A stretch of DNA of 64,000 nt. Source: Syntrophales bacterium (lineage in GTDB: Bacteria > Desulfobacterota > Syntrophia > Syntrophales > PHBD01). The notes beneath the pieces were generated by a model. That model was given only the letters and a program-made list of their open reading frames with translations. It searched no databases and was not told the DNA's origin. The position numbers were made by a program, and so were the translations under genes. The stretch is from positions 1 through 64,000 of the forward strand of contig DAOSEM010000006.1 in NCBI GenBank assembly GCA_035363115.1, in the 5' to 3' direction. Shown here one piece after another: positions 56,143 through 64,000 of this stretch (its first letter is position 1; every line of letters begins with the position of its first letter).

Positions 56143-56645
56143 CCCGCGTTCCCCCCCAGGCCACTGCGATCTTTGGCCCTCCCCGGGCCTCCCGGGCCCG
56201 GTTTGCCCGTCTCCGGCATTCCCTCCCCGCGGGGGACCCGACGGGAGTCGGATGCCGTACGCGACCGGGACAAAATCCGCGAAGAATCCCCGTTCGATCC
56301 GATGTGCAATTCCGCGAGTTCCTGGCATTCCCGGCAAAGACGCGTCGTCGGTTCGGCAAGCAGCCTTCTCTCCGTAATGGTCGACCCGCAGATGACGCAG
56401 GTGCCGAAAAGCCCCTGGTCCATCCGCCGGATGGTTTCCTGGATCTCCTGAATCGCGTTCCATTCCCTTCCGCGAATGGTCAACTCCACCTGGCGGTCGT
56501 GTTCGAGGGCCGCATGATCGATCGGGTCGGCACTGTGTACACCGTTGTTCTTCATGTCGGAGACGGTGCGGCTGGCGGTTCCCTGGAGCCTGTCCAGCCT
56601 GGCAAGCAACTGATTCCTGATCTGCTTGATCCGGGAAGCATTCAT
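56139..56645 (-). CDS. DksA/TraR-family zinc-finger protein
   Basis: A 168-residue protein with an N-terminal coiled coil (about 5-75, with ADPIDHAALEHDRQVE at its tip region) and a four-Cys zinc finger CVICGSTITERRLL...CREC (about 83-108). Such proteins enter the RNA polymerase secondary channel and alter promoter response, often with ppGpp. The last 60 residues are Gly/Pro/Arg-rich and unlike DksA, so length is above the usual 120-150. It overlaps psd and the Lgt-like gene by ATGA on both sides, an odd place for a transcription factor. Confidence 0.85.
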   Translation of the reverse strand: MNASRIKQIRNQLLARLDRLQGTASRTVSDMKNNGVHSADPIDHAALEHDRQVELTIRGREWNAIQEIQETIRRMDQGLFGTCVICGSTITERRLLAEPTTRLCRECQELAELHIGSNGDSSRILSRSRTASDSRRVPRGEGMPETGKPGPGGPGRAKDRSGLGGNAG

Positions 56646-57712
56646 TCATCCGCCTCCTTATGGAACGTGTGCGACGAACGGCATGCCGTGCCGATCCTGA
56701 CGCGGACCGGGATCTCCGTCTCCGTGAGGGGCTGTCCGAATCCGCGGGTATAAATGCTGTCAATGCCGGGTCGCTTCATGTTCCAGACGATGTCATCGTC
56801 GAAGCGGACCCGGTCCCGCTCGAAAAGAAGCACCACGGTGCTGCTGCCGGGGCGGAAGAGGCTTTTCGGGCGGCCCCGTTTCAGGAACCGGTCCGCACCG
56901 ACGGACAGGGGAGCGTTGTATCGCTCCTCGCTGTAACACTGGACGATGTCCCCGATCATCAGGGCGACGACCTCGATCATGGCCACCTTGCCCGCTCCGG
57001 TCCCGCCGGGCACGTCCGTGTCGATGACGGTGACGACCCTTTTGTTTTTCGAGAAGGGGCGCACCACGGAGACGACCGCCTCGGGATGGCAGGCGTGGTA
57101 ATGCCCTTCGAGCGGATAGACGTCCAGGACCGTTCCCGCCGCCGGGACATGATTGTAGTGATACTTGTCCGGGGTGAGCCGGAAAACGGCGAAGGATCCC
57201 CCCTCGAAGGTCTCCCGCCATCGCCGCTTTCCCAGCAGCTCCTCCAGGTCGAAGAACTTGCCCTTGATGAAGAGACTGGAGTTCTCGTCGAGGGATCCCA
57301 CCAGCATTCTCGAATCGGCCGGTGAAACGACGGCGGCGGGATCGTTCGGCGTCGGTCGGCACTCCCAGTAGCGGATCTTCCGCTCGAAGATTTTTTTCGG
57401 CGTATCGAGCCGGAGGGGCGGATCGAGGCATTCCCGCGGATCGATTCCGGCTCTTTTCATGAATTCCTCCGGATCGGCCAGTCTCCCGGTCAGGAATCCC
57501 TCGTAGTTGAAGAATCCCAGGAGCGACGACATGCGCCGGCCCGTCAGGGCGCGGAACAGGAAGGGAGCATGCTCCCGGAGGGGCGAATAGAGAAAACGAA
57601 TGACCCGGTCTCCATAGAGTCTCTCCGCCTGAACGGCGCGGCTGTCCCGGTCAATATACTGATGCGACGGGGACGGACTCGGGGTCGAAAGGGTCCACCA
57701 GGGGCTGGTCAT
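56642..57712 (-). CDS. psd: Second phosphatidylserine decarboxylase, long form
   Basis: Makes phosphatidylethanolamine from phosphatidylserine. About 356 residues. The self-processing site is in FRPGSSTVVLLF (Gly-Ser near residue 290), VSPADSRMLVG near 130 carries the catalytic Asp, and KYHYNHVPAAGTV near 183-195 the His motif (YHxxHxP). This is the long, eukaryote/proteobacterial type, unlike the 213-residue enzyme at 4.6 kb. The start is uncertain: ATG 57712 or 57727 both lie inside the 3' end of the 819-residue gene, with no strong ribosome site; an unannotated start near 57655 would also fit homologue N-termini (QYIDRD). Confidence 0.88.
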   Translation of the reverse strand: MTSPWWTLSTPSPSPSHQYIDRDSRAVQAERLYGDRVIRFLYSPLREHAPFLFRALTGRRMSSLLGFFNYEGFLTGRLADPEEFMKRAGIDPRECLDPPLRLDTPKKIFERKIRYWECRPTPNDPAAVVSPADSRMLVGSLDENSSLFIKGKFFDLEELLGKRRWRETFEGGSFAVFRLTPDKYHYNHVPAAGTVLDVYPLEGHYHACHPEAVVSVVRPFSKNKRVVTVIDTDVPGGTGAGKVAMIEVVALMIGDIVQCYSEERYNAPLSVGADRFLKRGRPKSLFRPGSSTVVLLFERDRVRFDDDIVWNMKRPGIDSIYTRGFGQPLTETEIPVRVRIGTACRSSHTFHKEADE

Positions 57713-60110
57713 GCAGTTTGTCTTCATGGATCACAACCATCATTAAGAATAAGAGTTTCAGCAGAACGGGTTCCGGGGCCTTCTCTTCCAGAACGCTCCG
57801 CCGCGCCAGATCCAGATATTCCAGCGGATCCCCGTTTCCCAGGACGGCCCGCAGGGCCTCCCCGGATCCGGGCCTGAGAGGCCGGTCGGCCGCGCCCAGC
57901 GCCGCGACCTTCTCCTCCAGGAACCGGAAGGCCTCCGTCATGTGGCGGCCCCGCAGGTCCTGCCGGTAATAGGCCTCCGCGGCCCGATTGAAATCGCCCG
58001 CCGGCATGGCCAGCGGATGGGGGGCCTGCTTCCCCTTGAGGACGGCCCGGGTGATCTTTCCCGCCGCCCCCAGCCGCTCCGGGTCCTCCAGGCGTCGCTC
58101 CAGGTCAAGGATGGTTTCCTCGAATCCCAGCATTTCGATCAGGTCCGCCGCTTCCTCCCGGAGGACGTTCACCAGGGCTCTCCGGTACTCCAGGTTGTGG
58201 ACCCGGATGTATCCCGGATACCGCCGGCTGGGGCGGGTCCTCTCCGTGCGGGCGAGAATCGCCATGAGAAACCGGTTGGCGCTGTCCTGGCGAACGAAGA
58301 ACGTCGGAATGCCGATGGCGGCGCCGAATAGGATCTGCCGGCGTTCACTCTCGATGACGGGCGAATCGGGAATCCGGTCGTGGGTAACCATTCCCCCGGC
58401 GATGTATTTAAAGGCGAGACAATACAGCAGGTTCTGGAGATTGATCGCCCGGGCGGCGTCCTCCTCGAAGCTCTCGAAGAGGCTGTAATGCCGGGCCTCG
58501 AACCCGGAAAACCCCATCACATTGAACTCACGGAGCTTTTCCAGAAGGTAGAGGGACATCTTCGTGTCAAAGACGCCCAGGTCCTGGAGGTCGCGCTTCA
58601 GGCGCTCGCCATTGTGAAGCCGCCCGTCCAGGGCGGGGCTCCGCTCGGTGCTCAGGATCACCACCAGGTAATCGATCAGGCGGTAGTCTGGAATGAAGTC
58701 TCCCTTCAGGGAGAAGAGCCCGCGCAGGAAACGGTCCAGCCACAGGGGGCCGAAGGGGGTGACGGGACGGCCTAACACCCGGATGCCGGCCTTCTTCTGC
58801 CAACGCCGCCAGAGCATCCGCAGATGGGTGTAGTCGAGCTCGTGGGGAAGGAATCCCAGGGCCTTTTCGGGGTGAAAATCAAGAAAATCCATCCGGTAGG
58901 GAGCGGCGCTGTATGTTCCTACGAACAGAGGAAGAAAGTGCTCGACGATTTTGACGGCGAGGTCCCCCAGGTACTTTTCACAGGCGGCATGGAAGCCGGA
59001 GGATGGATCCGCCATGGCGGCGCCGATCCGTCGGCTTCCCATGCTGACATGGGTACCGTTGTTGGCGAGGCTTACGTTTGAGGTGTTGGGGAGCGTCACG
59101 AGATTGCTGGTCACGACGCCCGCCTCGCGAAGCTTTCCCACCGCGTTGAGCTGGCTGCGGCTGAGCACCCGGTGGCACAGGTGCATGTACTGGTGCTTTT
59201 CCTCTCCCCTGCTCCATCCGGAAAGGCAGGGACTCATGAACAGCTCGCGGTAGAAGGCGTCGGAGATGCAGTCGTTCAGCCTTTTCTGGCGGATCGGCGG
59301 ATGCGGCGAATAGAACAGCATGGCCTTCTGCCCGCCGGAGGTCAGGCCGAACCTCTCGTTGGCGAACTGGACGAGAAGCTGCGTGAAGAGGTACCGGACG
59401 GCCATTTCCGCGGCAACGGCCCGGCCCATGCCCTCTTCCGGCCGCAGGGCGGTGATGGAAAAGGAAAAGGTCTCCGGCGACGTGTTGTCGTTCAGGAAAT
59501 GATCCAGGAGCGCCAGCCCGGTCTCACGGACCGGTCCGGGCAGGTCCCTTCCCGAATCCATCGCCTCCGCCAGCGCCAGCTTCAGCAGGTAGCTCACGGG
59601 CACCCGGAGTTCCTGCCGGTTCCGGTGCACACAGACAAACCGGTCCGCGTCGCTTCGGTTTCCCAGGGAGGGATTCTCCTTGTCCGCCAGGAGATCCCGC
59701 TGCCAGACCCTCCAGGCGAACGGCCCGAGGGAGTCGGCGGGGAAGCCGACCCAGCTGTTTTCCCACAACTGATCCGTCCCGGAATCCAGGTAGCTCTCCA
59801 GGTCCGTGACCACCCTCTTCTTCGTGTCCCCGGCGGCGGCCCGGCGGAGCATGTTGGTGAAATAATTGGAGGCCTCGATGGTCAGCGGCAGATCCACGTT
59901 GCTTCTCTGGCCGACCACGGCGGCCTGGAGCTCCGTCTCGCTTCCCGCCGTTGCATCGTAGCGGGCGAACGGAAGTGTCTCGACGTCCGTTCCGTTCACA
60001 CCGGTGCGGACGCCCAGCATGGCCGTCATGCGGGCCTGCGACGGGATGCCGCTCGGTTCCTGGTCGATTTGAAAAACCTTGACGCCCGTGCTGTTCTGAA
60101 AACGGCTCAT
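57651..60110 (-). CDS. Uncharacterised 819-residue protein, first gene of a Pho-linked run
   Basis: I do not recognise the family. The protein appears soluble: no signal peptide and no convincing membrane spans. Distinct stretches are RYDATAGSETELQAAVVGQ near 50-68, TLPNTSNVSLANNGTHVSMG near 338-357, and PHELDYTHLRMLWRRWQKK near 418-436. The C-terminal third is helical and rich in Arg/Leu. AGGAGGAG lies directly before the ATG, so strong translation is expected. A PHO box lies 42 bases upstream and the stop overlaps the second psd, suggesting a role in lipid or phosphate stress. No function should be assigned from sequence alone. Confidence 0.8.
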   Translation of the reverse strand: MSRFQNSTGVKVFQIDQEPSGIPSQARMTAMLGVRTGVNGTDVETLPFARYDATAGSETELQAAVVGQRSNVDLPLTIEASNYFTNMLRRAAAGDTKKRVVTDLESYLDSGTDQLWENSWVGFPADSLGPFAWRVWQRDLLADKENPSLGNRSDADRFVCVHRNRQELRVPVSYLLKLALAEAMDSGRDLPGPVRETGLALLDHFLNDNTSPETFSFSITALRPEEGMGRAVAAEMAVRYLFTQLLVQFANERFGLTSGGQKAMLFYSPHPPIRQKRLNDCISDAFYRELFMSPCLSGWSRGEEKHQYMHLCHRVLSRSQLNAVGKLREAGVVTSNLVTLPNTSNVSLANNGTHVSMGSRRIGAAMADPSSGFHAACEKYLGDLAVKIVEHFLPLFVGTYSAAPYRMDFLDFHPEKALGFLPHELDYTHLRMLWRRWQKKAGIRVLGRPVTPFGPLWLDRFLRGLFSLKGDFIPDYRLIDYLVVILSTERSPALDGRLHNGERLKRDLQDLGVFDTKMSLYLLEKLREFNVMGFSGFEARHYSLFESFEEDAARAINLQNLLYCLAFKYIAGGMVTHDRIPDSPVIESERRQILFGAAIGIPTFFVRQDSANRFLMAILARTERTRPSRRYPGYIRVHNLEYRRALVNVLREEAADLIEMLGFEETILDLERRLEDPERLGAAGKITRAVLKGKQAPHPLAMPAGDFNRAAEAYYRQDLRGRHMTEAFRFLEEKVAALGAADRPLRPGSGEALRAVLGNGDPLEYLDLARRSVLEEKAPEPVLLKLLFLMMVVIHEDKLHDQPLVDPFDPESVPVASVY

Positions 60111-60151
60111 GACTCCTCCTGCATCGGTTGCGGGAACCCTACAGAAGAAAT

Positions 60152-60169
60152 GTGACAGGTCGATGAAGG
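60152..60169 (-). promoter_or_regulatory. PHO box facing the 819-residue gene
   Basis: On the minus strand CCTTCAT (60169-60163), a four-base spacer, and CTGTCAC (60158-60152) form two PhoB-type half sites 11 bases apart. TAGGGT, ten bases further on, could be the -10. The start codon is 42 bases downstream. Confidence 0.6.
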
Positions 60170-60215
60170 CCAGGCGTCTTTCCTGTGAAATCTATGGGTT
60201 GCCGCGTGGCCGCAC

Positions 60216-60244
60216 ACGTCACCAACCTTTCATCCCCCTGTCAT
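60216..60244 (+). promoter_or_regulatory. PHO box facing the HAD/GDPD-like gene
   Basis: ACGTCAC (60216), CTTTCAT (60227) and CTGTCAT (60238) recur every 11 bases on the plus strand. The last unit is the exact consensus half site. It sits 47 bases from the oppositely directed box, making a divergent pair in one 276-base gap. The downstream ATG is at 60387. Confidence 0.68.
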
Positions 60245-60386
60245 CCTCACGAGACAATTCTTCCATACACTGGATCCCGTCATTACCTCGCCGGACGCAA
60301 CGGACGAACGGACCGTGACTCCCTGGGAGTCTCGACGACATCCGTGCGAACCCGTGCAGAACAAGGAAAAGGAGAACCATTTCGAA

Positions 60387-61871
60387 ATGAGTTCCTGGAT
60401 GCAGAGACTGTCCCGGCATTACGAGCGGATGCGCGGCCGCCACCCTGATGACGAGGTCATGATCCTCTTCGACATCGACGGCACGATCCTCGACTCCCGC
60501 TATATGATTCACCACACCCTCCAGTCCTACGACCGGGTGAACGGCACGGACTGGTTTGCGGATCTTGCCGTCGAGGATGTTACGGCCAGCGAGAGCCAGG
60601 TGGAGCAGCTTCTGGAATCGATGGGCATCCACAGTGCTTTGCAGGAGGGCATCCTGGCCTGGTACACGGAGCGGTGCTGGACACAGGACAATATCCTGCG
60701 ATCCCATCGCCCTTTTGCAGGGGTCATGGACGTCATCCGCTGGTTCGAGATCCAGCCCCGGACCCACGTAGGTCTCAACACCGGCCGCCCCGAGCAGATC
60801 AGGCAGGAAACGCTGCTTTCGCTCAACAATATCGGCAGGGAATACAAGGTGAGGTTCCTGAGCGAACACCTATTCATGAACCGGCGCGGCTGGAACGAGG
60901 GGATCCTGGAGGAAAAGGCGGAGGGCATTCGCCATTTCCAGGGAAAAGGATACCGCGTGATCGCGTTTGTGGACAACGAACCGGAAAATCTGCAGGCGGT
61001 CGCAGAATTGGGCAACGACGAGATCCTGCTCCTGCACGCCCGCACAATCTTCCGCTCCCGGCGCGATCAGCTCCCGTTGCGGACAGTGGAGGGCCGGGCT
61101 TACGACATCACGGATCTGGTACCGGAAAAATCGCTTCCGAGGCACGTTCAGTTCGTCTGGCACGGCGTGAACGACGAGGCCAACCTGAGGCAGTTCATGG
61201 CCTCCGGCATCGAGTGGGCCGAATGCGACGTGCGTTTCGATCCGGACGGCGAGCGGGTTATCCTGCGCAACGACTCCTTCCGGGAAACGCCGTCCGATCC
61301 CGACGAGACGTTCATCCGACTCGAGAATATCCTCGAAAAATGCCGGGAAGGAGGGAAATCCCTCAAACTGGACCTGAAGGAAAACGGGCACCTGCTTGAC
61401 CGCGTCCTCACGATCCTGAGAAACACGGGCATGCCGACGCACCGCGTTTGGTTCAACGGGACCGTCGAGATGCTGCAGAAAGAAGGTTTCCGCAAGCTTT
61501 CGGAGGCGTTCCCGGGATCCGTCATCCAGTGCCCCGTCGATTTTCTCGTTCCCCTCATCATTGGCGCCCCGACCCGGGCACTGTCCGTCCTGGACACCCT
61601 TCACGGCTGGGGCATCAACCGTTTCTCCGTCAACTGGAGGGCGTCCGAGAAGCACGACATCATCGACAGGCTGGAGAAGTGGGGCTACGAATTGAACATC
61701 TACAATGTGCCCGACCTCGAAGCATTCCTCAAGGCCGTCGTGCTGCTCCCCCGGTCGGTCACATCGGACTTCAACTTCCCGAAATGGCACTACTACGGAC
61801 GGGGCCCCGGACCCGGGCAGAGGCATTTTGAATATTCCATCGTCCATGCACCGGAGATTCCGGCCTTCTGA
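60387..61871 (+). CDS. Fusion of a HAD phosphatase and a menorin/GDPD-like (DUF2181) domain
   Basis: The 494-residue protein has an N-terminal HAD domain (about 1-240): motif I MILFDIDGTILDSRY near 23-37, motif II LNTGRPEQ near 130, and motif IV VIAFVDNEPENLQ near 190-202. The C-terminal half (about 255-480) resembles the FAM151/menorin branch of the glycerophosphodiester phosphodiesterase superfamily: WHGVNDEANLRQFM, IEWAECDVRFDPDGE and SLKLDLKENGHLLD match its HxVN, ExDV and KLDxK elements. Together the domains could release phosphate from a glycerophosphodiester, but this is inference. A PHO box lies upstream. No signal peptide is seen. Confidence 0.75.
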   Translation: MSSWMQRLSRHYERMRGRHPDDEVMILFDIDGTILDSRYMIHHTLQSYDRVNGTDWFADLAVEDVTASESQVEQLLESMGIHSALQEGILAWYTERCWTQDNILRSHRPFAGVMDVIRWFEIQPRTHVGLNTGRPEQIRQETLLSLNNIGREYKVRFLSEHLFMNRRGWNEGILEEKAEGIRHFQGKGYRVIAFVDNEPENLQAVAELGNDEILLLHARTIFRSRRDQLPLRTVEGRAYDITDLVPEKSLPRHVQFVWHGVNDEANLRQFMASGIEWAECDVRFDPDGERVILRNDSFRETPSDPDETFIRLENILEKCREGGKSLKLDLKENGHLLDRVLTILRNTGMPTHRVWFNGTVEMLQKEGFRKLSEAFPGSVIQCPVDFLVPLIIGAPTRALSVLDTLHGWGINRFSVNWRASEKHDIIDRLEKWGYELNIYNVPDLEAFLKAVVLLPRSVTSDFNFPKWHYYGRGPGPGQRHFEYSIVHAPEIPAF

Positions 61872-62054
61872 GCGCGAGGTCCATCCTGCAAACGGATCCT
61901 TCCGTCGAAACCCGCCTTCCGGCGCCGCCCCGACCGACCTTCCGGCCGTTTCTCCGGATCTCATCCACCCCGGGCATCCCGGGACGACTTCCCGCGCGGA
62001 CGGTCCTGCGGGTCTGTCCGCTTCATCCCTTCAACCGAGGAGGAACATGATTCC

Positions 62055-63359
62055 ATGGTAAAATTGTTTGTTCTCGACACGAACGTGCTGCTCCACAACC
62101 CGGGATCCCTCTTTTCCTTCGAGGACAATGAGGTCGTCATCCCCATCGCGGTCATCGAGGAGATCGACAACCAGAAGCGCAGGCAGGATGAAATCGGGCG
62201 CAACGCCCGCGTCGTGTCCCAGGAGCTTGACAAAATGCGCGGGTCGGGATGCCTTTCCACAGGCATTCCGCTTCCCCGGGGAGGACGGCTGCGCATCGAA
62301 CTCAACCACCAGGAATGCTGCGAAGAATTCCCACCCGGTTTCGACCCCCGCAAGACGGACAACCGGATTCTTTCCGTGGCCTGGAGCCTGAACCGGGACT
62401 TCCCGGGGCGGGTCTTCCTGGTCTCGAAGGACCTCAACCTGCGCGTCAAATCCGACGTCCTGGGCATCCCGGCCCAGGATTTCTACGGCGACAAGATCAA
62501 CTACCATGAGCTCTATACGGGATGGGGCATGGCGGATGTGACGTCGGAAGAGCTCGATACCTTCTTCCGGGAAGGACACCTCGAAATGAACGGCCGCGGT
62601 CCCGGCCGGCCCAACCAGTTCTTCGTGCTGAAAGACCCCGTCTCCCCTTCCCGGTCGGCGCTGTCGCGCTTTTTCCGCGGAGAGCTGCGGCCGCTGGTCC
62701 ACGGGGAAAGCACGAACCAGGGCATCAAGGCGCGCAACAAGGAACAGCGGTTCGCCCTGGAGCTGCTGCTCAACGACCAGGTCCGGGTGGCGACCCTCGT
62801 GGGACTCGCCGGAACGGGAAAGACGCTCCTGGCCATCGCCGTCGGCCTTGAGAAGGTCATGGAACAGAAGGCCTATGCGCGCCTGCTGATCACCCGTCCC
62901 GTCATTCCGCTCGGCAACGACCTGGGATTTCTCCCGGGCTCCAAGGAAGAGAAGCTCAGGCCCTGGATGCAGCCCATCTACGACAACCTGGAGTTCATCT
63001 TCAGCAACAACCAGGAGCCGCACCGGATCATCGAGCACATCATGGACCGCGGCCTCCTCGAGATGGAGGCCCTGGCCTATATCCGGGGGCGGAGCATCCC
63101 CAGGCAGTTCATCATCTGCGACGAAGCGCAGAACCTGACCCCGCACATGATCAAAACGCTGATCACCCGTGTGGGCGAAGGCACGAAGATCGTCTTCACG
63201 GGCGACCCGGAACAGATCGACCACCCCTATCTCGACTCCAGCAGCAACGGCCTGAGTTATCTCGTGGAGCACTTAAAGGACGAGGAGATCGCCGGCCATG
63301 TCACCCTCGTCAAGGGGGAGCGCTCCCAGGTGGCGGAGATGGGGGCACGGCTCCTGTAG
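62055..63359 (+). CDS. phoH: PhoH family protein with N-terminal PIN domain
   Basis: A 434-residue PIN-PhoH (PhoH2/YlaK type) protein, in this family an RNA helicase-nuclease often linked to toxin-antitoxin-like control. The PIN domain (about 1-140) has acidic residues in FVLDTNVLLHNPG, IEEIDNQK, KTDNRIL and VSKDLNLR. The PhoH ATPase has Walker A LVGLAGTGKTLLAIA near 242-256 and Walker B FIICDEAQNLTP near 354-365. It lies 183 bases after the HAD/GDPD gene, in a gap where I see no gene; whether it shares the Pho-linked transcript is unknown. PhoH of E. coli is phosphate-starvation inducible. Confidence 0.93.
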   Translation: MVKLFVLDTNVLLHNPGSLFSFEDNEVVIPIAVIEEIDNQKRRQDEIGRNARVVSQELDKMRGSGCLSTGIPLPRGGRLRIELNHQECCEEFPPGFDPRKTDNRILSVAWSLNRDFPGRVFLVSKDLNLRVKSDVLGIPAQDFYGDKINYHELYTGWGMADVTSEELDTFFREGHLEMNGRGPGRPNQFFVLKDPVSPSRSALSRFFRGELRPLVHGESTNQGIKARNKEQRFALELLLNDQVRVATLVGLAGTGKTLLAIAVGLEKVMEQKAYARLLITRPVIPLGNDLGFLPGSKEEKLRPWMQPIYDNLEFIFSNNQEPHRIIEHIMDRGLLEMEALAYIRGRSIPRQFIICDEAQNLTPHMIKTLITRVGEGTKIVFTGDPEQIDHPYLDSSSNGLSYLVEHLKDEEIAGHVTLVKGERSQVAEMGARLL

Positions 63360-63503
63360 GGGAGGCGGCAGGGGACGGGAGGAGGGAAACGCCCGGCGGG
63401 CCGTGTCCGGAACCTGTGCCGCCGGCCGTCCGCGGAACCCGAACCGGCTTGGGGAGTTCCAGCCTCGCCCCCGGCGGCCCGACGACGCCGCTCCGGAGTC
63501 CGG

Positions 63504-64000
63504 TCATGCGCACAGGTTTTGCAGGATTGCCTTCAGGTTGTCCACGGACTCTCCCGTGTATTCGAAATAGCGGCTTCGCAGCTCCGAGATCAGGAGGCCG
63601 TCGTACGAGCCGGCAAAGGTCTTCAGGATCGCCTCGAAGGGGATTCCGCCCCAGCCCACGGGCATATGGAGGTCGCCGCGTCCGAAGGGGACGAGATGGG
63701 TCTGCTGCTTTTCCGTGTAGTAGACGGGATGGCCGAAATTGTCGTGGATGTGCACGTGGCCGATGAATTCCCGGATCGCCGCCGTCTCTTCGACGGGATC
63801 GAAACCGTAGTGCGCCGCCGCCAGGAAGAGATGGCCGACGTCCAGGGTGATGCGGACATTCGGCCTGGCGACGCGGACGACCTGATCCAGGAGCACCCGG
63901 GGCTGCTCGGCGTAGCAGTACGGGGAATGGTACAGGTAGGGCCGCGCGTTCTCGATGCAGATGCAGACGGCGGGAAATTCGTCGGCGAGATCCCGGAGGG
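63504..64000 (-). CDS. Sugar phosphate isomerase/epimerase (TIM barrel), partial
   Basis: The gene enters from the right edge, so only the C-terminal 165 residues or so are seen. The frame stays open to base 64000 (reading LRDLADEFPAVCICIENARP). ITLDVGHLFLAAAHYG, FIGHVHIHDNFGHP and LLISELRSRYFEYTGESVDN show the metal-binding Asp/His/Glu of the xylose-isomerase-like / AP endonuclease 2 superfamily. The substrate is unknown. The 144-base gap to phoH, which is convergent, shows no clear terminator. Confidence 0.8.
   Translation of the reverse strand, partial: LRDLADEFPAVCICIENARPYLYHSPYCYAEQPRVLLDQVVRVARPNVRITLDVGHLFLAAAHYGFDPVEETAAIREFIGHVHIHDNFGHPVYYTEKQQTHLVPFGRGDLHMPVGWGGIPFEAILKTFAGSYDGLLISELRSRYFEYTGESVDNLKAILQNLCA

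Overview
The window is high-GC bacterial chromosome with compact, co-oriented operons. It carries no rRNA, tRNA, CRISPR array or insertion-sequence transposase that I could find. Gene order (uppS-cdsA-dxr-rseP; rpsB-tsf-pyrH-frr; recG-gph-tilS-ftsH-folP-acpS-tsaE-lysC), a two-subunit biotin carboxylase / carboxyltransferase pair and many sensory proteins suggest a Desulfobacterota (former Deltaproteobacteria) organism, perhaps near Syntrophales. That placement is inference from gene content, not a phylogeny.

From 0.4 to 21.7 kb nearly everything is on the minus strand and is housekeeping: aspartate aminotransferase, coaD, rsmD, asd, phospholipid synthesis (pssA, psd, cdsA), tsaB, rseP, dxr, uppS, the translation cluster frr-pyrH-tsf-rpsB, argJ, secA, an M23 envelope peptidase, and a divergent pyruvate-carboxylase-type pair. 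From 21.9 to 25.3 kb there is a lytic transglycosylase, a minimal chemoreceptor, a ComEA-like protein and one and a half copies of a structured dispersed repeat. From 25.3 to 35.4 kb lies a long minus-strand run from recG to lysC. From 35.4 to 39.1 kb the plus strand carries purM, purN, pfkA, another copy of the repeat, and rpmB. From 39.1 to 46.2 kb there are small unknown genes, a PP-loop protein, an SRAP protein, an EamA transporter and a three-GAF adenylate/guanylate cyclase.

The most unusual part is 46.2-61.9 kb. Three sites match the PHO box (7-base CTGTCAT-like units repeated every 11 bases). One faces a 4-helix-bundle membrane protein that overlaps a PiT phosphate transporter. The other two are back to back near 60.2 kb. 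One of these faces a fusion of a HAD phosphatase and a menorin/GDPD-like domain. The other faces a tightly packed leftward run: an unknown 819-residue protein, a second phosphatidylserine decarboxylase, a DksA-type protein, an Lgt-like membrane protein, an EAL-CBS-GGDEF protein, a DUF3047 protein, an alpha/beta hydrolase, PstS and a hybrid histidine kinase. I propose that this is a phosphate-starvation regulon combining Pi uptake, phospholipid turnover and c-di-GMP signalling. The window ends with phoH and a partial TIM-barrel isomerase gene.

The second notable element is a 123-126 bp repeat (25126-25251, 38711-38833, partial 25031-25107). It has 21-base inverted ends and an internal hairpin, and every stem difference between the two full copies is matched by a compensating change on the other arm.
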